A DNA stretch of 64,000 nucleotides from an uncultured Oscillospiraceae bacterium (GCA_947625355.1 CANQOA010000005.1:18713-82712), one strand, 5' to 3'. Shown: positions 1-9,052, counted from the stretch's first letter. Program-made: numbers and translations. The notes: a model not told the origin generated them from the letters alone.

Positions 1-768
1 TGGCTGGGCACGGCAGCCTCGGCGGCGGCAGGGGTCCTCTTATGGTTCCCGAATGCCGCGGGGCTGGCTGTTTTGCCGCCCCTTTGCTGTGCGGCGGTGT
101 TCAGCCTGTTCTTCGGGACGGAGCACGCCGATGGGACCATGCGCAATAAGCTGGCCGCCGGGCACAGCAGAGAGGCGATCTATCTTTCCACGCTGGCCGC
201 GGCGCTGGTGGTGATGCTCTTCTTTCTGGCCCTGTCCAGCCCCGGCATACTCGTCACCGCCCGGTTATACCCATTCGGGCGCTATACCCCCGGCCAGGCG
301 GCGCTGGTCATCGTCACGGTGGCTCTGGCCTCGGCGGCGGTGGCGGCGGTGATGGTCTGTCTGTGTATGCTGGCGCACAAGCGGGCCGTCCTGGCCCTGG
401 CGCTGGTATTTCTGACGCTGGGCGGTGTCATGGCGGCCTCGGCCGTGTATGACGAGCTGCAGGCCTACGCTGGGTACTGGACGGTGGAATACGCCCCGGC
501 GGAGCCCGCTGAGGGCGAGCTTCCCATAGAATCCTACGGGGTGACGGACGAGGGCCCCGCTCTGGCGCGAAACGTATACGTCCCGCCCGAAAAGCCCCCG
601 GCGGCGCTGTCGTTTTTCGTCCATGTTCTGCCCGCGGCCCAGATCTTCCAGGCCATAACCCCCGAGGATTTCTCCGTCACATGGACCATGCCCCTGTGCT
701 CTTTTTCTGAGATCGTACTGGTCACGGCGCTGGGGCTGGCGCTGTTCAAGCGAAAAGACATCAAATAA
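1..768 (+). CDS. ABC-2 type transporter permease, 5' truncated by the window
   Basis: The reading frame is open from base 1, so the true start lies upstream. The visible part has several hydrophobic segments (around residues 25-35, 60-80, 95-120 and 130-150), then a soluble stretch of about 90 residues, and a last membrane segment ending in the cationic tail LFKRKDIK. The motif FFGTEHADGTMRNKLAAG resembles the loop between early helices of ABC-2 permeases (FxxEx..GTxRNKL), which supports an exporter or lantibiotic-immunity type permease. A histidine kinase follows after 13 bases. Permease plus two-component pairs of this kind usually respond to cell-envelope-active peptides; that role is inferred. 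Confidence 0.75.
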   Translation, partial: WLGTAASAAAGVLLWFPNAAGLAVLPPLCCAAVFSLFFGTEHADGTMRNKLAAGHSREAIYLSTLAAALVVMLFFLALSSPGILVTARLYPFGRYTPGQAALVIVTVALASAAVAAVMVCLCMLAHKRAVLALALVFLTLGGVMAASAVYDELQAYAGYWTVEYAPAEPAEGELPIESYGVTDEGPALARNVYVPPEKPPAALSFFVHVLPAAQIFQAITPEDFSVTWTMPLCSFSEIVLVTALGLALFKRKDIK

Positions 769-781
769 AGGCGGTGTACGC

Positions 782-1669
782 ATGACTGCTCTTGCCGTCA
801 TATGCGCCATACTGGCCGCGACCGCCCTGGCGCTGGGACTTAAGGTCCTGTCCATGCGCCGGGCGGCCCGGGACATCCTCCGGGAGCTTTCCGAAAAGCT
901 CTCGGAGGACACCAATACCCTCATCTCCCTGTCAAGCTCCGACAGGGAGATGCGCCATCTCGCGGCGGCGCTGAACCGGGAGCTTCGGATTTTGCGGGAG
1001 CAGCGGCTGCGCTACCGCCAGGGGGACCAAGAGCTGAAGGACGCCGTCACCAACGTCTCCCACGATCTGCGCACGCCCCTGACCGCCATCTGCGGGTATC
1101 TGGAGCTGCTGGAGCGGGAGCCTATGAGCGAGAGTGCCGCCCGGTATCTGGACCGGATCTCCGAGCGGACCGAGGCCATGAAGGCGCTGACGGAGGAGCT
1201 TTTCCGCTACTCGGTGGTGCTGTCCACGGCGGAGGACATGACGCCGGAGCCGGTGGATCTGAACGCCGCTTTGGAGCAGAGCGCCGCGGGCTACTACGCC
1301 GCCCTCACCGGCCGGGGCATCGAGCCGGTCATCCGCATGCCGGAGGAGCGCGTGGTGCGCAGTCTGAACCGGGCGGCCCTGAGCCGCATCCTCTCCAACC
1401 TCTTCTCCAACGCCCTCAAGTACAGCGACGGGGACCTGGAGGTGACGCTCTCGGAGCGGGGGGAGCTGTCCTTCTCCAACGGGGCGGCGGACCTGGACCC
1501 GGTGCAGGTGGGCCGGCTTTTCGACCGGTTCTTCTCCCTGGAGGCCGCCCGCAACTCCACAGGGCTGGGTCTGGCCATCGCCAAGACCTTGGCCGAGCGC
1601 ATGGGCGGCTCCATCGCCGCCGGGTATGAGGACGGCCGCCTCACCGTGACGGTGGCGTTCCCCGCTTGA
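782..1669 (+). CDS. Sensor histidine kinase
   Basis: The 295-residue protein has one N-terminal membrane helix (about residues 3-23) and no extracellular sensor domain, as in intramembrane-sensing kinases. The dimerisation box NVSHDLRTPLTAI puts the phosphorylated histidine at residue 94. The ATPase domain shows an N box (NLFSNALKYS) and the G box GLGLAIAKTLAERMGG near the C-terminus. It lies 13 bases after the ABC permease, so the two are probably co-transcribed and the kinase likely senses the transporter's substrate. A cognate response regulator is expected upstream, outside the window. Confidence 0.9.
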   Translation: MTALAVICAILAATALALGLKVLSMRRAARDILRELSEKLSEDTNTLISLSSSDREMRHLAAALNRELRILREQRLRYRQGDQELKDAVTNVSHDLRTPLTAICGYLELLEREPMSESAARYLDRISERTEAMKALTEELFRYSVVLSTAEDMTPEPVDLNAALEQSAAGYYAALTGRGIEPVIRMPEERVVRSLNRAALSRILSNLFSNALKYSDGDLEVTLSERGELSFSNGAADLDPVQVGRLFDRFFSLEAARNSTGLGLAIAKTLAERMGGSIAAGYEDGRLTVTVAFPA

Positions 1670-1716
1670 CAGCCGTGCTATAGTGATGGGAGAAAGAGGA
1701 AACGGAGAACGGATCT

Positions 1717-2451
1717 ATGAAGCTCATCATCGTGCGCCACGGCGACCCGGACTATGAACACGACTCCCTGACCGAGAAGGGCTTCCGGGAGGCGGACTAT
1801 CTGGCCGAACGGCTGGCAAAGCTGGAGGACGTGCGCGGCTGCTACGTGTCCCCCATGGGCCGGGCCAAGGCTACCGCCGCGCCTACCCTGGCCCGGACCG
1901 GCTGGCACTGGGAGCAGCGGCCCTGGCTGCGGGAGTTCTCCGCGTTCATCCTCCGGCCCGACGCGCCGGACCGGCGGAACGTGGCCTGGGACTGGCTGCC
2001 CCAGGACTGGACGGCGGTCGCGCGGTTCTATGACAAGGACCGCTGGTATGAACACCCGGCCATGGCGGAGGCCGGCGTGGGCCCGGAGGCCCGCTGGGTG
2101 GCCCAGGGACTGGACGCGGTGCTGGCCGAGCATGGCTATGTCCGGGAGGGCCAGCTCTATCACGCGGCGGCGGCCAACGGCGGTACGCTGGTGTTTTTCT
2201 GCCACTTCGGGGTGGAGTGCGTGATGCTCTGGCACCTGCTGGGGGTGTCCCCCATGATCCTGTGGCACGGGACCAGCGCCGCTCCCTCCTCCGTCACCAC
2301 CCTGATCAGCGAGGAGCGCCGGGAGGGGATCGCCGCGTTCCGCATGAGCGGCTTCGGGGACATCTCCCATCTCTACGCCCACGGTGAGCCACCCTCCTTC
2401 GCCGCCCGGTTCCGGGAGCTGTATGCCAACGACTGGGAACGCCGGGACTGA
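1717..2451 (+). CDS. Histidine phosphatase family protein
   Basis: The N-terminus MKLIIVRHGDPDY carries the RHG motif of the phosphoglycerate-mutase-like phosphatases. A second catalytic histidine is likely in LVFFCHFGVECVM near residue 170. At 244 residues it is slightly longer than simple family members. Substrates cannot be read from sequence in this family; candidates are phosphorylated sugars or nucleotides such as alpha-ribazole phosphate. A start-proximal AACGGAGAACGG ribosome site fits the chosen ATG. It follows the kinase after 47 bases and ends at a shared convergent terminator. Confidence 0.85.
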   Translation: MKLIIVRHGDPDYEHDSLTEKGFREADYLAERLAKLEDVRGCYVSPMGRAKATAAPTLARTGWHWEQRPWLREFSAFILRPDAPDRRNVAWDWLPQDWTAVARFYDKDRWYEHPAMAEAGVGPEARWVAQGLDAVLAEHGYVREGQLYHAAAANGGTLVFFCHFGVECVMLWHLLGVSPMILWHGTSAAPSSVTTLISEERREGIAAFRMSGFGDISHLYAHGEPPSFAARFRELYANDWERRD

Positions 2452-2461
2452 CAGACAGATA

Positions 2462-2496
2462 AAAAACTGGCATGACGGAAAGTCATGCCAGTTTTT
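2462..2496. terminator. Bidirectional rho-independent terminator
   Basis: A perfect 15-bp stem (AAAAACTGGCATGAC paired with GTCATGCCAGTTTTT) with a 5-base loop has A and T tracts on both sides. It lies between the convergent phosphatase gene (+) and the permease operon (-). Confidence 0.9.
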
Positions 2497-2526
2497 GCGT
2501 TTTGCAGGGTCATCGCGCCCTGCCCG

Positions 2527-3558
2527 TTATCTCTTGCCCTTGTCGTAGGGGACGCCCTCGGCCTTGGGGGCACGGGAGCTCTTGGAGGTGAACGCCAGCA
2601 CCAGCAGCGTCACCAGGTAGGGCAGCAGCCGGTAGAAGTTGGAGTTCAGGCCGATGTTGGCCAGCAGGAACACCCCGTCGCCGTTGATGTCGATGCTGGT
2701 ATAGGACGCGGCGATGCACTTGAAAAGACCGAACAGCAGCGCCGCTCCGGCGATGTTCAAGGGCTTCCAGTTGCCGAAGATCATGACGGCCAGGGCCAGG
2801 AAGCCGAAGCCCGCCACGTCGCCGTTGGAGGCGCAGTTGGTGGTGGTCAGCGCGTACACGAACCCGCCCATGCCGGCCAAGGCGCCGGAGATGGTGACGC
2901 CGGCATAGCGCATCTTCACCACGTTGATGCCCAACGAGTCGGCGGCCTGGGGATTCTCGCCGCAGGAGCGCAGCCGCAGGCCGAACCGAGTCTTATACAG
3001 GATGATGGACAGGATGATGAACAGCAGGATGCACACATAGGTGGTCAGATACACCTTGTCCAAAAACGCGCTGGCGAAGAAGCCCAGCTTGGCCTTCTTG
3101 TCGAAGCCCAGCATGGTCTTTTTGATCATGAACCAGCTGGCGGCGTCGCCGGTAGCCATCTGCAGGGTGTTCTGGTTGACGATGAGCCGGATGAGGAACA
3201 GCACCAGGGCCGGGGCCAGCAGGTTCAGGGCGGTGCCGCCGATGGTCTGGTCGGCCTTCAGGTTGATGGCCGCGAAGGCCAGCAGCAGCGAGAATACCGC
3301 GCCCAGCGCGGCCGCCACCGCCATGGTCAGGATCATGAAGCCCTGCAGGGCGATCCAGTTGTTCATCTCCTTGGCGGCGTCGAACCAGCCCCATTGCTGG
3401 ACCAGACGCACGAACAGCACGCCCACGAACGCGCCGAAGATCATGATGCCTTCCAGCGCCAGGTTGATGATGCCGCTGCGCTCGGCGAACACGCCGGCCA
3501 GGGCCACGATCATCAGGGGCACGGCGTAGACCAGCGTAGAACGAACGAGAAATGCCAT
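2527..3558 (-). CDS. nupQ: ABC transporter permease, NupQ-like (nucleoside uptake)
   Basis: The start is the ATG at 3558, whose first base is the last base of the upstream permease's stop codon; this gives MAFLVRSTLVYAVPL and 343 residues. A longer frame exists upstream but only overlaps the neighbour. The sequence is polytopic, with the GIINLALEGIMIFGAFVG motif typical of the second permease of BMP/NupNOPQ and YufQ transporters. Together with the adjacent permease, ATPase and BMP-type binding protein it makes a complete nucleoside importer; guanosine or other purine nucleosides are the usual substrates of this family. The C-terminus is short and basic. Confidence 0.85.
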   Translation of the reverse strand: MAFLVRSTLVYAVPLMIVALAGVFAERSGIINLALEGIMIFGAFVGVLFVRLVQQWGWFDAAKEMNNWIALQGFMILTMAVAAALGAVFSLLLAFAAINLKADQTIGGTALNLLAPALVLFLIRLIVNQNTLQMATGDAASWFMIKKTMLGFDKKAKLGFFASAFLDKVYLTTYVCILLFIILSIILYKTRFGLRLRSCGENPQAADSLGINVVKMRYAGVTISGALAGMGGFVYALTTTNCASNGDVAGFGFLALAVMIFGNWKPLNIAGAALLFGLFKCIAASYTSIDINGDGVFLLANIGLNSNFYRLLPYLVTLLVLAFTSKSSRAPKAEGVPYDKGKR

Positions 3559-4802
3559 TACTCCTTGCCCTCCTTTCCGCCGTCTGCCGCGCTCGCGGCA
3601 GGGGCAGCGGGTTCCGCGTTGGCGTCCGGCTTGGGGCCGGCCTTTTTCTTCGCCTTGCCGCCCAGCCAAAGCTTGATGACCAGAGAGAAGGCGGACAGAT
3701 ACACGATCACGGCGATGATCACGTCGGTGATGTATTCATTGTATGCCGTGAGATTCGTCAGCTGCAGTCCGGCGATGTCCAACATGGACATGAACATGCC
3801 GGTGAAGATGACGGCGATGGGGTTGCACACCGCCAGCAGCGCCACGGGGATGCCGTTGAAGCCGGTGGCCGGCAGGGACTGGTAGGTACTCCAGAAGAAC
3901 TCCGTGTTGCCGGCCAGATAATACAGCGCCGCGCCTGCGCCGGACATAGCGCCGGCGATGGCCATGCTCAGCACGATGCTGCGCTTGTCCTTGATGCCCG
4001 CGTACTTGGCCGCGTGGCGGTTGGCGCCGCAGGCCTTCAGCTCATAGCCGAAGGTGGTCTTGGAGAAGATGATGTACATCAGCACCGCCAGCAGGATGGC
4101 GATGAGGATGCCGCCGTTGACCTGGGAGCCGGGGAAGATCTTGTCCAGGAACATCTTGGGGGTCTGGACCCCGTTGAAGCTGGTCTTGTAGATGTAAGCG
4201 GTCTTGGTGTTCTCCACCACGTTCTTGAGGTTGCTGACGTCGAACACCCAGGTCACCAGGTTGGCGGCGATCCAGTTGGTCATGATGCAGGCCAGCACCT
4301 CGTTGATGTTGAGGAACGCCTTGAGCATGCCGGGGATGGCGCCCCACAGGCCGCCGGCGGCCATGCCGCCCAGGAACGCCAGGATCCAGACGATCCAGGC
4401 AGGCACCACAGAGGTGGGGATCTCCAGGGCGATGAACAGGGTGGCGGCGGTGCCGGCCAGGTACTGGCCCGGCGCGCCGATGTTGAAAAGGCCGGTCTTA
4501 TAGGCCACGGCCACGGACAGGCCGGTGAGGATCAGGGGGGTGGCCCGGAACAGCATGTTGCCGAAGGTCACCGGGTTGAAGCCGAAGGTCAGCTCGCCGG
4601 CGGCGTCGCGGCCGGTGCTGATGATGCCCAGGAAGATCAGCTGGATGCCCTCCCAGGCGGACTTGAGGCTCATGCTCTTGTTGAACAGCCCCACCAGGAA
4701 CACCACCAGCGCGCCGGCCACCAGGCCGATGAGGATGGAGAGCAGGGAGGCCAGCACCGAACGGGTGCCGTCACGCTGCATCAGGGGAGTCTTTTCCTTC
4801 AT
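3558..4802 (-). CDS. nupP: ABC transporter permease, NupP-like (nucleoside uptake)
   Basis: This 414-residue polytopic protein has about ten hydrophobic segments and the motif LTGLSVAVAYKTGLFNIGAPGQYLAGT, characteristic of the first permease of BMP-dependent transporters (NupP/YufP). The C-terminal 25 residues are Ala/Lys/Pro-rich and probably cytoplasmic. Its start overlaps the ATPase stop by 4 bases, so translation is probably coupled through the operon. It pairs with the downstream NupQ-like permease to form the membrane channel. Confidence 0.87.
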   Translation of the reverse strand: MKEKTPLMQRDGTRSVLASLLSILIGLVAGALVVFLVGLFNKSMSLKSAWEGIQLIFLGIISTGRDAAGELTFGFNPVTFGNMLFRATPLILTGLSVAVAYKTGLFNIGAPGQYLAGTAATLFIALEIPTSVVPAWIVWILAFLGGMAAGGLWGAIPGMLKAFLNINEVLACIMTNWIAANLVTWVFDVSNLKNVVENTKTAYIYKTSFNGVQTPKMFLDKIFPGSQVNGGILIAILLAVLMYIIFSKTTFGYELKACGANRHAAKYAGIKDKRSIVLSMAIAGAMSGAGAALYYLAGNTEFFWSTYQSLPATGFNGIPVALLAVCNPIAVIFTGMFMSMLDIAGLQLTNLTAYNEYITDVIIAVIVYLSAFSLVIKLWLGGKAKKKAGPKPDANAEPAAPAASAADGGKEGKE

Positions 4803-6349
4803 GCGCTCTCACGCTCCTTTCCCTGGCGCTTGGCGCCGGCCATATACAGGCCCAGTTCTTCCACGGTGGTCTTTTTCGGGTCGAGCTCGCCCACGATCTC
4901 GCCCTCGTACATCACCAGGATCCGGTCGGACAGGTTCATCACCTCGTCCAGCTCCAGGCTCACCAGCAGCACCGCCTTGCCGGCGTCCCGCTGGGCCACC
5001 AGCTGGCTGTGGATGTACTCGATGGCGCCCACGTCCAGGCCGCGGGTGGGCTGGACGGCCACGATCAGCGGCAGGTCCCGGTCGATCTCCCGGGCCACGA
5101 TGGCTTTCTGCTGGTTGCCGCCGGACATGCTCCGGGCGACGGTGATGGGCCCCTGGCCGGAGCGGACGTCATACTGCTCGATCAGGTCCTCCGCGTAGGA
5201 GCGCACCGCGCCGAAGCGGATGAAGCCGTGGTTTTGGAACTGGGGCTCATAATACCGCTGCAGGACCATGTTCTGCTCCAGGGTGAAGTCCAGCACCAAG
5301 CCGTGCTTGTGTCGGTCCTCGGGGATGTGGCTCATGCCGGTCTGGCTGCGGGAGCGGATGGACTGGTGGGTGATGTCATGTCCGCAGAGCGTGATCTTTC
5401 CGGCGCTTGCCTTCTCCAGACCGGTAAGGGCCTGGACGAACTCCGTCTGGCCGTTGCCGTCGATGCCGGCGATGCACACGATCTCTCCGGCCCGGACGGT
5501 AAAGGAGACGTCTTTCACCGCCTCGTGCTTGTGGACCTTGGAGGGCACGGTGAGCCCCTCCACGGTGAGCACCGGCTCCTTGGGCTGGGCGGGGGACTTG
5601 TCCACCACCAGCTGGACGGGGCGGCCCACCATCATGCGGCTCAGCTCCTCCTTGGTGGTGCCGGCGGTGTCGATGGTGCCCACATACTTGCCCTTGCGCA
5701 GCACCGTCACCCGGTCGGAGACCTCCATGATCTCGTTGAGCTTGTGGGAGATGAACAGGATGCTCTTGCCCTCGGCGGCCAGGTTCTTCATGATCTGCAT
5801 GAGCTCTTCGATCTCCTGGGGGGTGAGCACCGCGGTGGGCTCGTCGAAGATCAGGATCTCGTTGTCCCGGTAGAGCATCTTCAAAATCTCCGTGCGCTGC
5901 TGCATGCCCACGGTGATGTCCTCCACCTTGGCGTCCAGGTCCACATGCAGCCCGTACTGCTCGCTCAGGGCCTTCACCTTGGCCCGGGCGTTCTTTTTCT
6001 GCAGAAAGCCCATTTTCGTGTCCTCGGCGCCCAGGATGATGTTGTCCAGGACCGTGAACACCTCGATCAGCTTGAAGTGCTGGTGCACCATGCCGATGTG
6101 CAGGGCGGTGGCGTCGTTGGGGCTCTCTATCTTCACCGGCTTGCCGTTTTTGCGGATCTCCCCCTGCTCCGGCTGATACAGGCCGAACAGCACGCTCATC
6201 AGCGTGCTCTTGCCGGCGCCGTTCTCGCCCAGCAGGGCGTGGATCTCGCCCTTGCGGAGCTGGAGGGTGATGTCGTCGTTGGCCTTGATGCCGGGAAACT
6301 CCTTGGTGATGTGGAGCATCTCAATGACATATTCCGGGTTTTGCTCCAT
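4799..6349 (-). CDS. nupO: ABC transporter ATP-binding protein, NupO-like, double ATPase
   Basis: The 516 residues contain two tandem ABC domains. The first has a canonical Walker A (LLGENGAGKST, near residue 40) and Walker B (LIFDEPTAVLTP). The second has the divergent GIDGNGQTE P-loop that is normal in the second half of RbsA/NupO-type ATPases, a signature MSGGNQQK and PTRGLDVGA. This architecture is specific to sugar and nucleoside importers with paired permeases. It sits directly downstream of the binding-protein gene, separated by a hairpin at 6407-6433. Confidence 0.9.
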   Translation of the reverse strand: MEQNPEYVIEMLHITKEFPGIKANDDITLQLRKGEIHALLGENGAGKSTLMSVLFGLYQPEQGEIRKNGKPVKIESPNDATALHIGMVHQHFKLIEVFTVLDNIILGAEDTKMGFLQKKNARAKVKALSEQYGLHVDLDAKVEDITVGMQQRTEILKMLYRDNEILIFDEPTAVLTPQEIEELMQIMKNLAAEGKSILFISHKLNEIMEVSDRVTVLRKGKYVGTIDTAGTTKEELSRMMVGRPVQLVVDKSPAQPKEPVLTVEGLTVPSKVHKHEAVKDVSFTVRAGEIVCIAGIDGNGQTEFVQALTGLEKASAGKITLCGHDITHQSIRSRSQTGMSHIPEDRHKHGLVLDFTLEQNMVLQRYYEPQFQNHGFIRFGAVRSYAEDLIEQYDVRSGQGPITVARSMSGGNQQKAIVAREIDRDLPLIVAVQPTRGLDVGAIEYIHSQLVAQRDAGKAVLLVSLELDEVMNLSDRILVMYEGEIVGELDPKKTTVEELGLYMAGAKRQGKERESA

Positions 6350-6406
6350 GCTTCCTCCTCCTTTGTCGGGATCTTGCCGGAAAAAACACTACGTCTCTTA
6401 GAAAAG

Positions 6407-6433
6407 AAGGGGAAGAGTGGCGCTCTTCCCCTT
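6407..6433 (-). terminator. Intra-operon stem-loop between binding protein and ATPase genes
   Basis: An 11-bp perfect stem (CTCTTCCCCTT paired with AAGGGGAAGAG) surrounds a 5-base loop, followed on the minus strand by CTTTTC. It lies after the bmp gene but inside the operon, so it probably acts as a partial terminator or 3' RNA stabiliser that raises binding-protein output. Confidence 0.7.
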
Positions 6434-6452
6434 CCATTCGTTGCTTGTCAGA

Positions 6453-7601
6453 TCACTCGATGTAGTTGATGGTCACAAGATCGGTGCCCGCGTCAGCAAT
6501 GGCGCCGCCCTCGAGGACGGAGTTGTCCACCACGATGTCGCCAGCCTTCATGGCCTCGACCAGAGCCTCATATTCCTCGACGGAGAAGTTCTCCAGGCTC
6601 CAGGTGGCGGTGGGGATGCCCACGTAGTCGCCGTTGATGCCCAGGACCGTGCCGGTGCCGCCGATGTCATCCCAGGTGCCGTCATAGAACTTGCCGATGG
6701 CCCACTCGGTGGAGCCCTGCAGGTTCTTCAGAGCGGAGGTCACGACATAGTCGGACTGGAAGGACTGGTCCACGTCCACGCCGATGACAGCGCCGTCGTT
6801 GGCGCCGGCAGCAGCGGTGATGGAGTCGAACATGGAGCCGCCGCAGGCGAACACGATCTCGGTGCCGTTCTCATACCAGCCGTTGACCATGGTCTGCAGC
6901 TCGCTGGACGCCTGGAAGTTGGCGCCGTAGTTCCAGGAGTAGTTGATGTTGACCTCGGCACCCAGCTCCGCGGCAGCCGCCTCGGCGCCCTGGACGAAGC
7001 CATAGCCGTAACGGCAGCAGGCCGGGTTGGTGCCGCCGCCGCCGCCGCAGAAGCCCAGCTCCGTGTAGCCTTCCTTCACAACGGCGTAGCCGGCGAAGTA
7101 GCCGCTCTGCTCCTCCTGATAGGAGATGCCGGCGACGTTGGCCAGCATGGGGCTGTCCTCGACCGAGGGATCTTCAGCCAGAGGATAGCCATCGATAAAG
7201 ACGAATTTCACGTCCGGGTTGGCGGAAGCGGTGGCGCGCAGAGCGCCCTCCTGCAGGAAGCCGGCGCACACGACGATCTTGGCGCCGCCGTCCACAGCGG
7301 CCTGCATCGCGCCGATGCGGTCGTCATCGGTGGCCTCGGAGCCGTTGGCGGGCTGATAGTACTTGTAGGACAGGCCGTTGGCGTTGGCATAGCTCTTCAC
7401 GCCGTTCCAGGTGCCCTCGTTGAAGCTCTTGTCCTTCAACTGGCCCACGTCGGTGACGAAAGCGACTTCATAGACATTGTCGTCAGAGGTCATGTTGTCC
7501 TCGATGGAGTCAGGGTCGACGGGCTCGGCGTCCGCGAACGCGACGGCGGACAGAGCGAAGACCATGGTCAGAGCGAGGATGAGCGCAAGGATCTTTTTCA
7601 T
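6453..7601 (-). CDS. nupN: BMP family nucleoside-binding protein
   Basis: The 382-residue protein begins with a signal peptide (MKKILALILALTMVFALSAVAFA, predicted cleavage after residue 23). The mature part starts VAFVTDVGQLKDKSFNEGTW, the diagnostic beginning of BMP/Med/PnrA-like binding proteins, which bind purine nucleosides. It should capture nucleosides outside the cell for the NupOPQ-like transporter. Oddly, no lipobox cysteine is visible, although most monoderm binding proteins are lipid-anchored. An AGGAGG ribosome site lies just upstream and a strong promoter is at 7662-7690. Confidence 0.9.
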   Translation of the reverse strand: MKKILALILALTMVFALSAVAFADAEPVDPDSIEDNMTSDDNVYEVAFVTDVGQLKDKSFNEGTWNGVKSYANANGLSYKYYQPANGSEATDDDRIGAMQAAVDGGAKIVVCAGFLQEGALRATASANPDVKFVFIDGYPLAEDPSVEDSPMLANVAGISYQEEQSGYFAGYAVVKEGYTELGFCGGGGGTNPACCRYGYGFVQGAEAAAAELGAEVNINYSWNYGANFQASSELQTMVNGWYENGTEIVFACGGSMFDSITAAAGANDGAVIGVDVDQSFQSDYVVTSALKNLQGSTEWAIGKFYDGTWDDIGGTGTVLGINGDYVGIPTATWSLENFSVEEYEALVEAMKAGDIVVDNSVLEGGAIADAGTDLVTINYIE

Positions 7602-7661
7602 GGGGTTCCTCCTTAAAAATTTTAAAAATTCGACTCAATAAACCATTGTCCGAACATAGAA

Positions 7662-7690
7662 ATTATAGCATGTCCACCTCGCGGATTCAA
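7662..7690 (-). promoter_or_regulatory. Sigma-A promoter of the nucleoside transporter operon
   Basis: On the minus strand TTGAAT and TATAAT are separated by 17 bases, with a TGC extension before the -10 box. It lies about 60 bases upstream of the BMP gene start. Confidence 0.8.
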
Positions 7691-7761
7691 TGCGGACGAC
7701 TATAAAAATCTGGAAACAGAAATCTCAATTTGGTTGCAAAACCGCCAAGAGCCGCCGCCAC

Positions 7762-7790
7762 TTGCAAGACGGTTTTATTTATGATATCAT
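7762..7790 (+). promoter_or_regulatory. Sigma-A promoter of the udk-tdk operon
   Basis: TTGCAA and TATCAT are separated by 17 bases, with a TGA extended -10. It is divergent from the transporter promoter and 44 bases before the udk ATG. Confidence 0.7.
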
Positions 7791-7833
7791 ATTTGATCAA
7801 TAAAGCGACAAATCTCCCAAGGGAGGTCCGGGC

Positions 7834-8478
7834 ATGGGCAGGATACTCACCATCGGCATCGCCGGGGGCACCGGCAGCGGCAAGACCACCATCACCCGCC
7901 GCATCCAGCGGCAGTTCGGCGGCCAGGTCTGCACGCTGTACCACGACAACTACTACCGCTCCCATGACGGCCTGACCATGGAGGAGCGGGCCAAGCTCAA
8001 CTATGACGAGCCCGCCGCCTTCGAGACGGACCTGCTGGTGGAGCATTTGGCGGCGCTGCGCCGGGGCGAGGCGGTGGACGGGCCCCAGTACGACTACACC
8101 GTACATAACCGCGCCCAAAGGACCCTGCGCATCGAGCCGGCGCCGGTGGTGCTGGTGGAGGGCATCCTCATCCTGGCGGACGACGAGCTGTGCCGGAGCC
8201 TGGACATCAAGGTATTCGTGGACGCGGATGCGGACGTGCGCATCCTGCGGCGGATCGTCCGGGACGTGCGGGATCGGGGCCGGAGCCTGGAGAGCGTGGT
8301 CAACCAGTATCTGACCACGGTCAAGCCCATGCACGAGCTGTATGTGGAGCCGTCCCGCCGGCGGGCCGACGTGATCATCCCCGAGGGCGGGCACAACGAG
8401 GTGGCCATGGAGCTGCTCATCCGGCGCATCCAGGCCCATTTGCAGGAGGAAGGACAAAATGGCAAAGCTGTACTTTAA
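7834..8478 (+). CDS. udk: Uridine kinase
   Basis: This 214-residue P-loop kinase opens with GIAGGTGSGKTTITRRIQ (Walker A). DNYYRSHDGLTMEERAKLNYDEP is the substrate-binding region typical of uridine/cytidine kinases, and the lid-like RRIVRDVRDRGRS follows. It phosphorylates uridine and cytidine to the monophosphates in pyrimidine salvage. The GGGAGG ribosome site fits the start. Its 3' end overlaps the thymidine kinase start by 20 bases, and it is divergently placed from a nucleoside transporter that may feed it. Confidence 0.9.
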   Translation: MGRILTIGIAGGTGSGKTTITRRIQRQFGGQVCTLYHDNYYRSHDGLTMEERAKLNYDEPAAFETDLLVEHLAALRRGEAVDGPQYDYTVHNRAQRTLRIEPAPVVLVEGILILADDELCRSLDIKVFVDADADVRILRRIVRDVRDRGRSLESVVNQYLTTVKPMHELYVEPSRRRADVIIPEGGHNEVAMELLIRRIQAHLQEEGQNGKAVL

Positions 8479-9049
8479 ATACGGGGCGATGGGCTCGTCC
8501 AAGTCCGCCCAGGCCCTGATCGCCAAGTTCAACTACGAGGAGCAGGGCATGCGCTGCTGGCTCATCAAGCCCGCCACCGACACCCGGGACGGTGTGGCCA
8601 CGGTGCGCTCCCGCATCGGCCTGGAGGCCGAGGGCGACGTGATCGCCCCGGAGGACAACATCGGCGACCTGTATCAGTCCGCCGGCTGGTGCGATGTGAT
8701 CATCGCCGACGAGGCCCAGTTCTTCACCCCCGCCCAGATCGATCAACTGCGGGACATCGTGGACCAGGCGGACGTGCCGGTGATGTGCTTCGGGCTGCGG
8801 ACGGACTTTCTCACCCATCTGTTCCCCGGCGCCCGGCGGCTGATGGAGGTGGCCGATTCCATCACGGAGATCAAGACCATCTGCACCTGCGGCCGCAAGG
8901 CGGTGGTCAACGCCCGGCTGGACGCGGACGGGAACGTGGTCACCCAGGGCCAGCAGGTGCTGCTGGGCGGCAACGACACCTACACCGCCATGTGCCACCG
9001 GTGCTGGCGCAAGCGCATCCGGGAGCAGGAGGAGGCCAAGGCCAACTGA
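8459..9049 (+). CDS. tdk: Thymidine kinase, type II
   Basis: The 196-residue protein has the KYGAMGSSKSAQAL P-loop (family GxMxSGKS form, here with S in place of G), Walker B DEAQFF, the FGLRTDF lasso region and two zinc-binding CxxC pairs (CTCG and CHRC). It phosphorylates thymidine. Strong GGAGGAAGGAC ribosome site; the start lies inside udk, implying coupled translation. With udk and the divergent transporter it forms a nucleoside uptake and salvage module. Confidence 0.93.
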   Translation: MAKLYFKYGAMGSSKSAQALIAKFNYEEQGMRCWLIKPATDTRDGVATVRSRIGLEAEGDVIAPEDNIGDLYQSAGWCDVIIADEAQFFTPAQIDQLRDIVDQADVPVMCFGLRTDFLTHLFPGARRLMEVADSITEIKTICTCGRKAVVNARLDADGNVVTQGQQVLLGGNDTYTAMCHRCWRKRIREQEEAKAN

Positions 9050-9052
9050 CAG

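Noticed and set aside
2485..3885. Long plus-strand frame of 466 codons opposite the permease genes
   Set aside because: It is antisense to two well-matched ABC permeases, rich in Gln, His and Gly as GC-rich shadow frames are, and has no ribosome site or family match.
3552..6469. Two more long plus-strand frames opposite the transporter operon
   Set aside because: Both are shadow frames of the permease and ATPase; composition is low-complexity and no motif is present.
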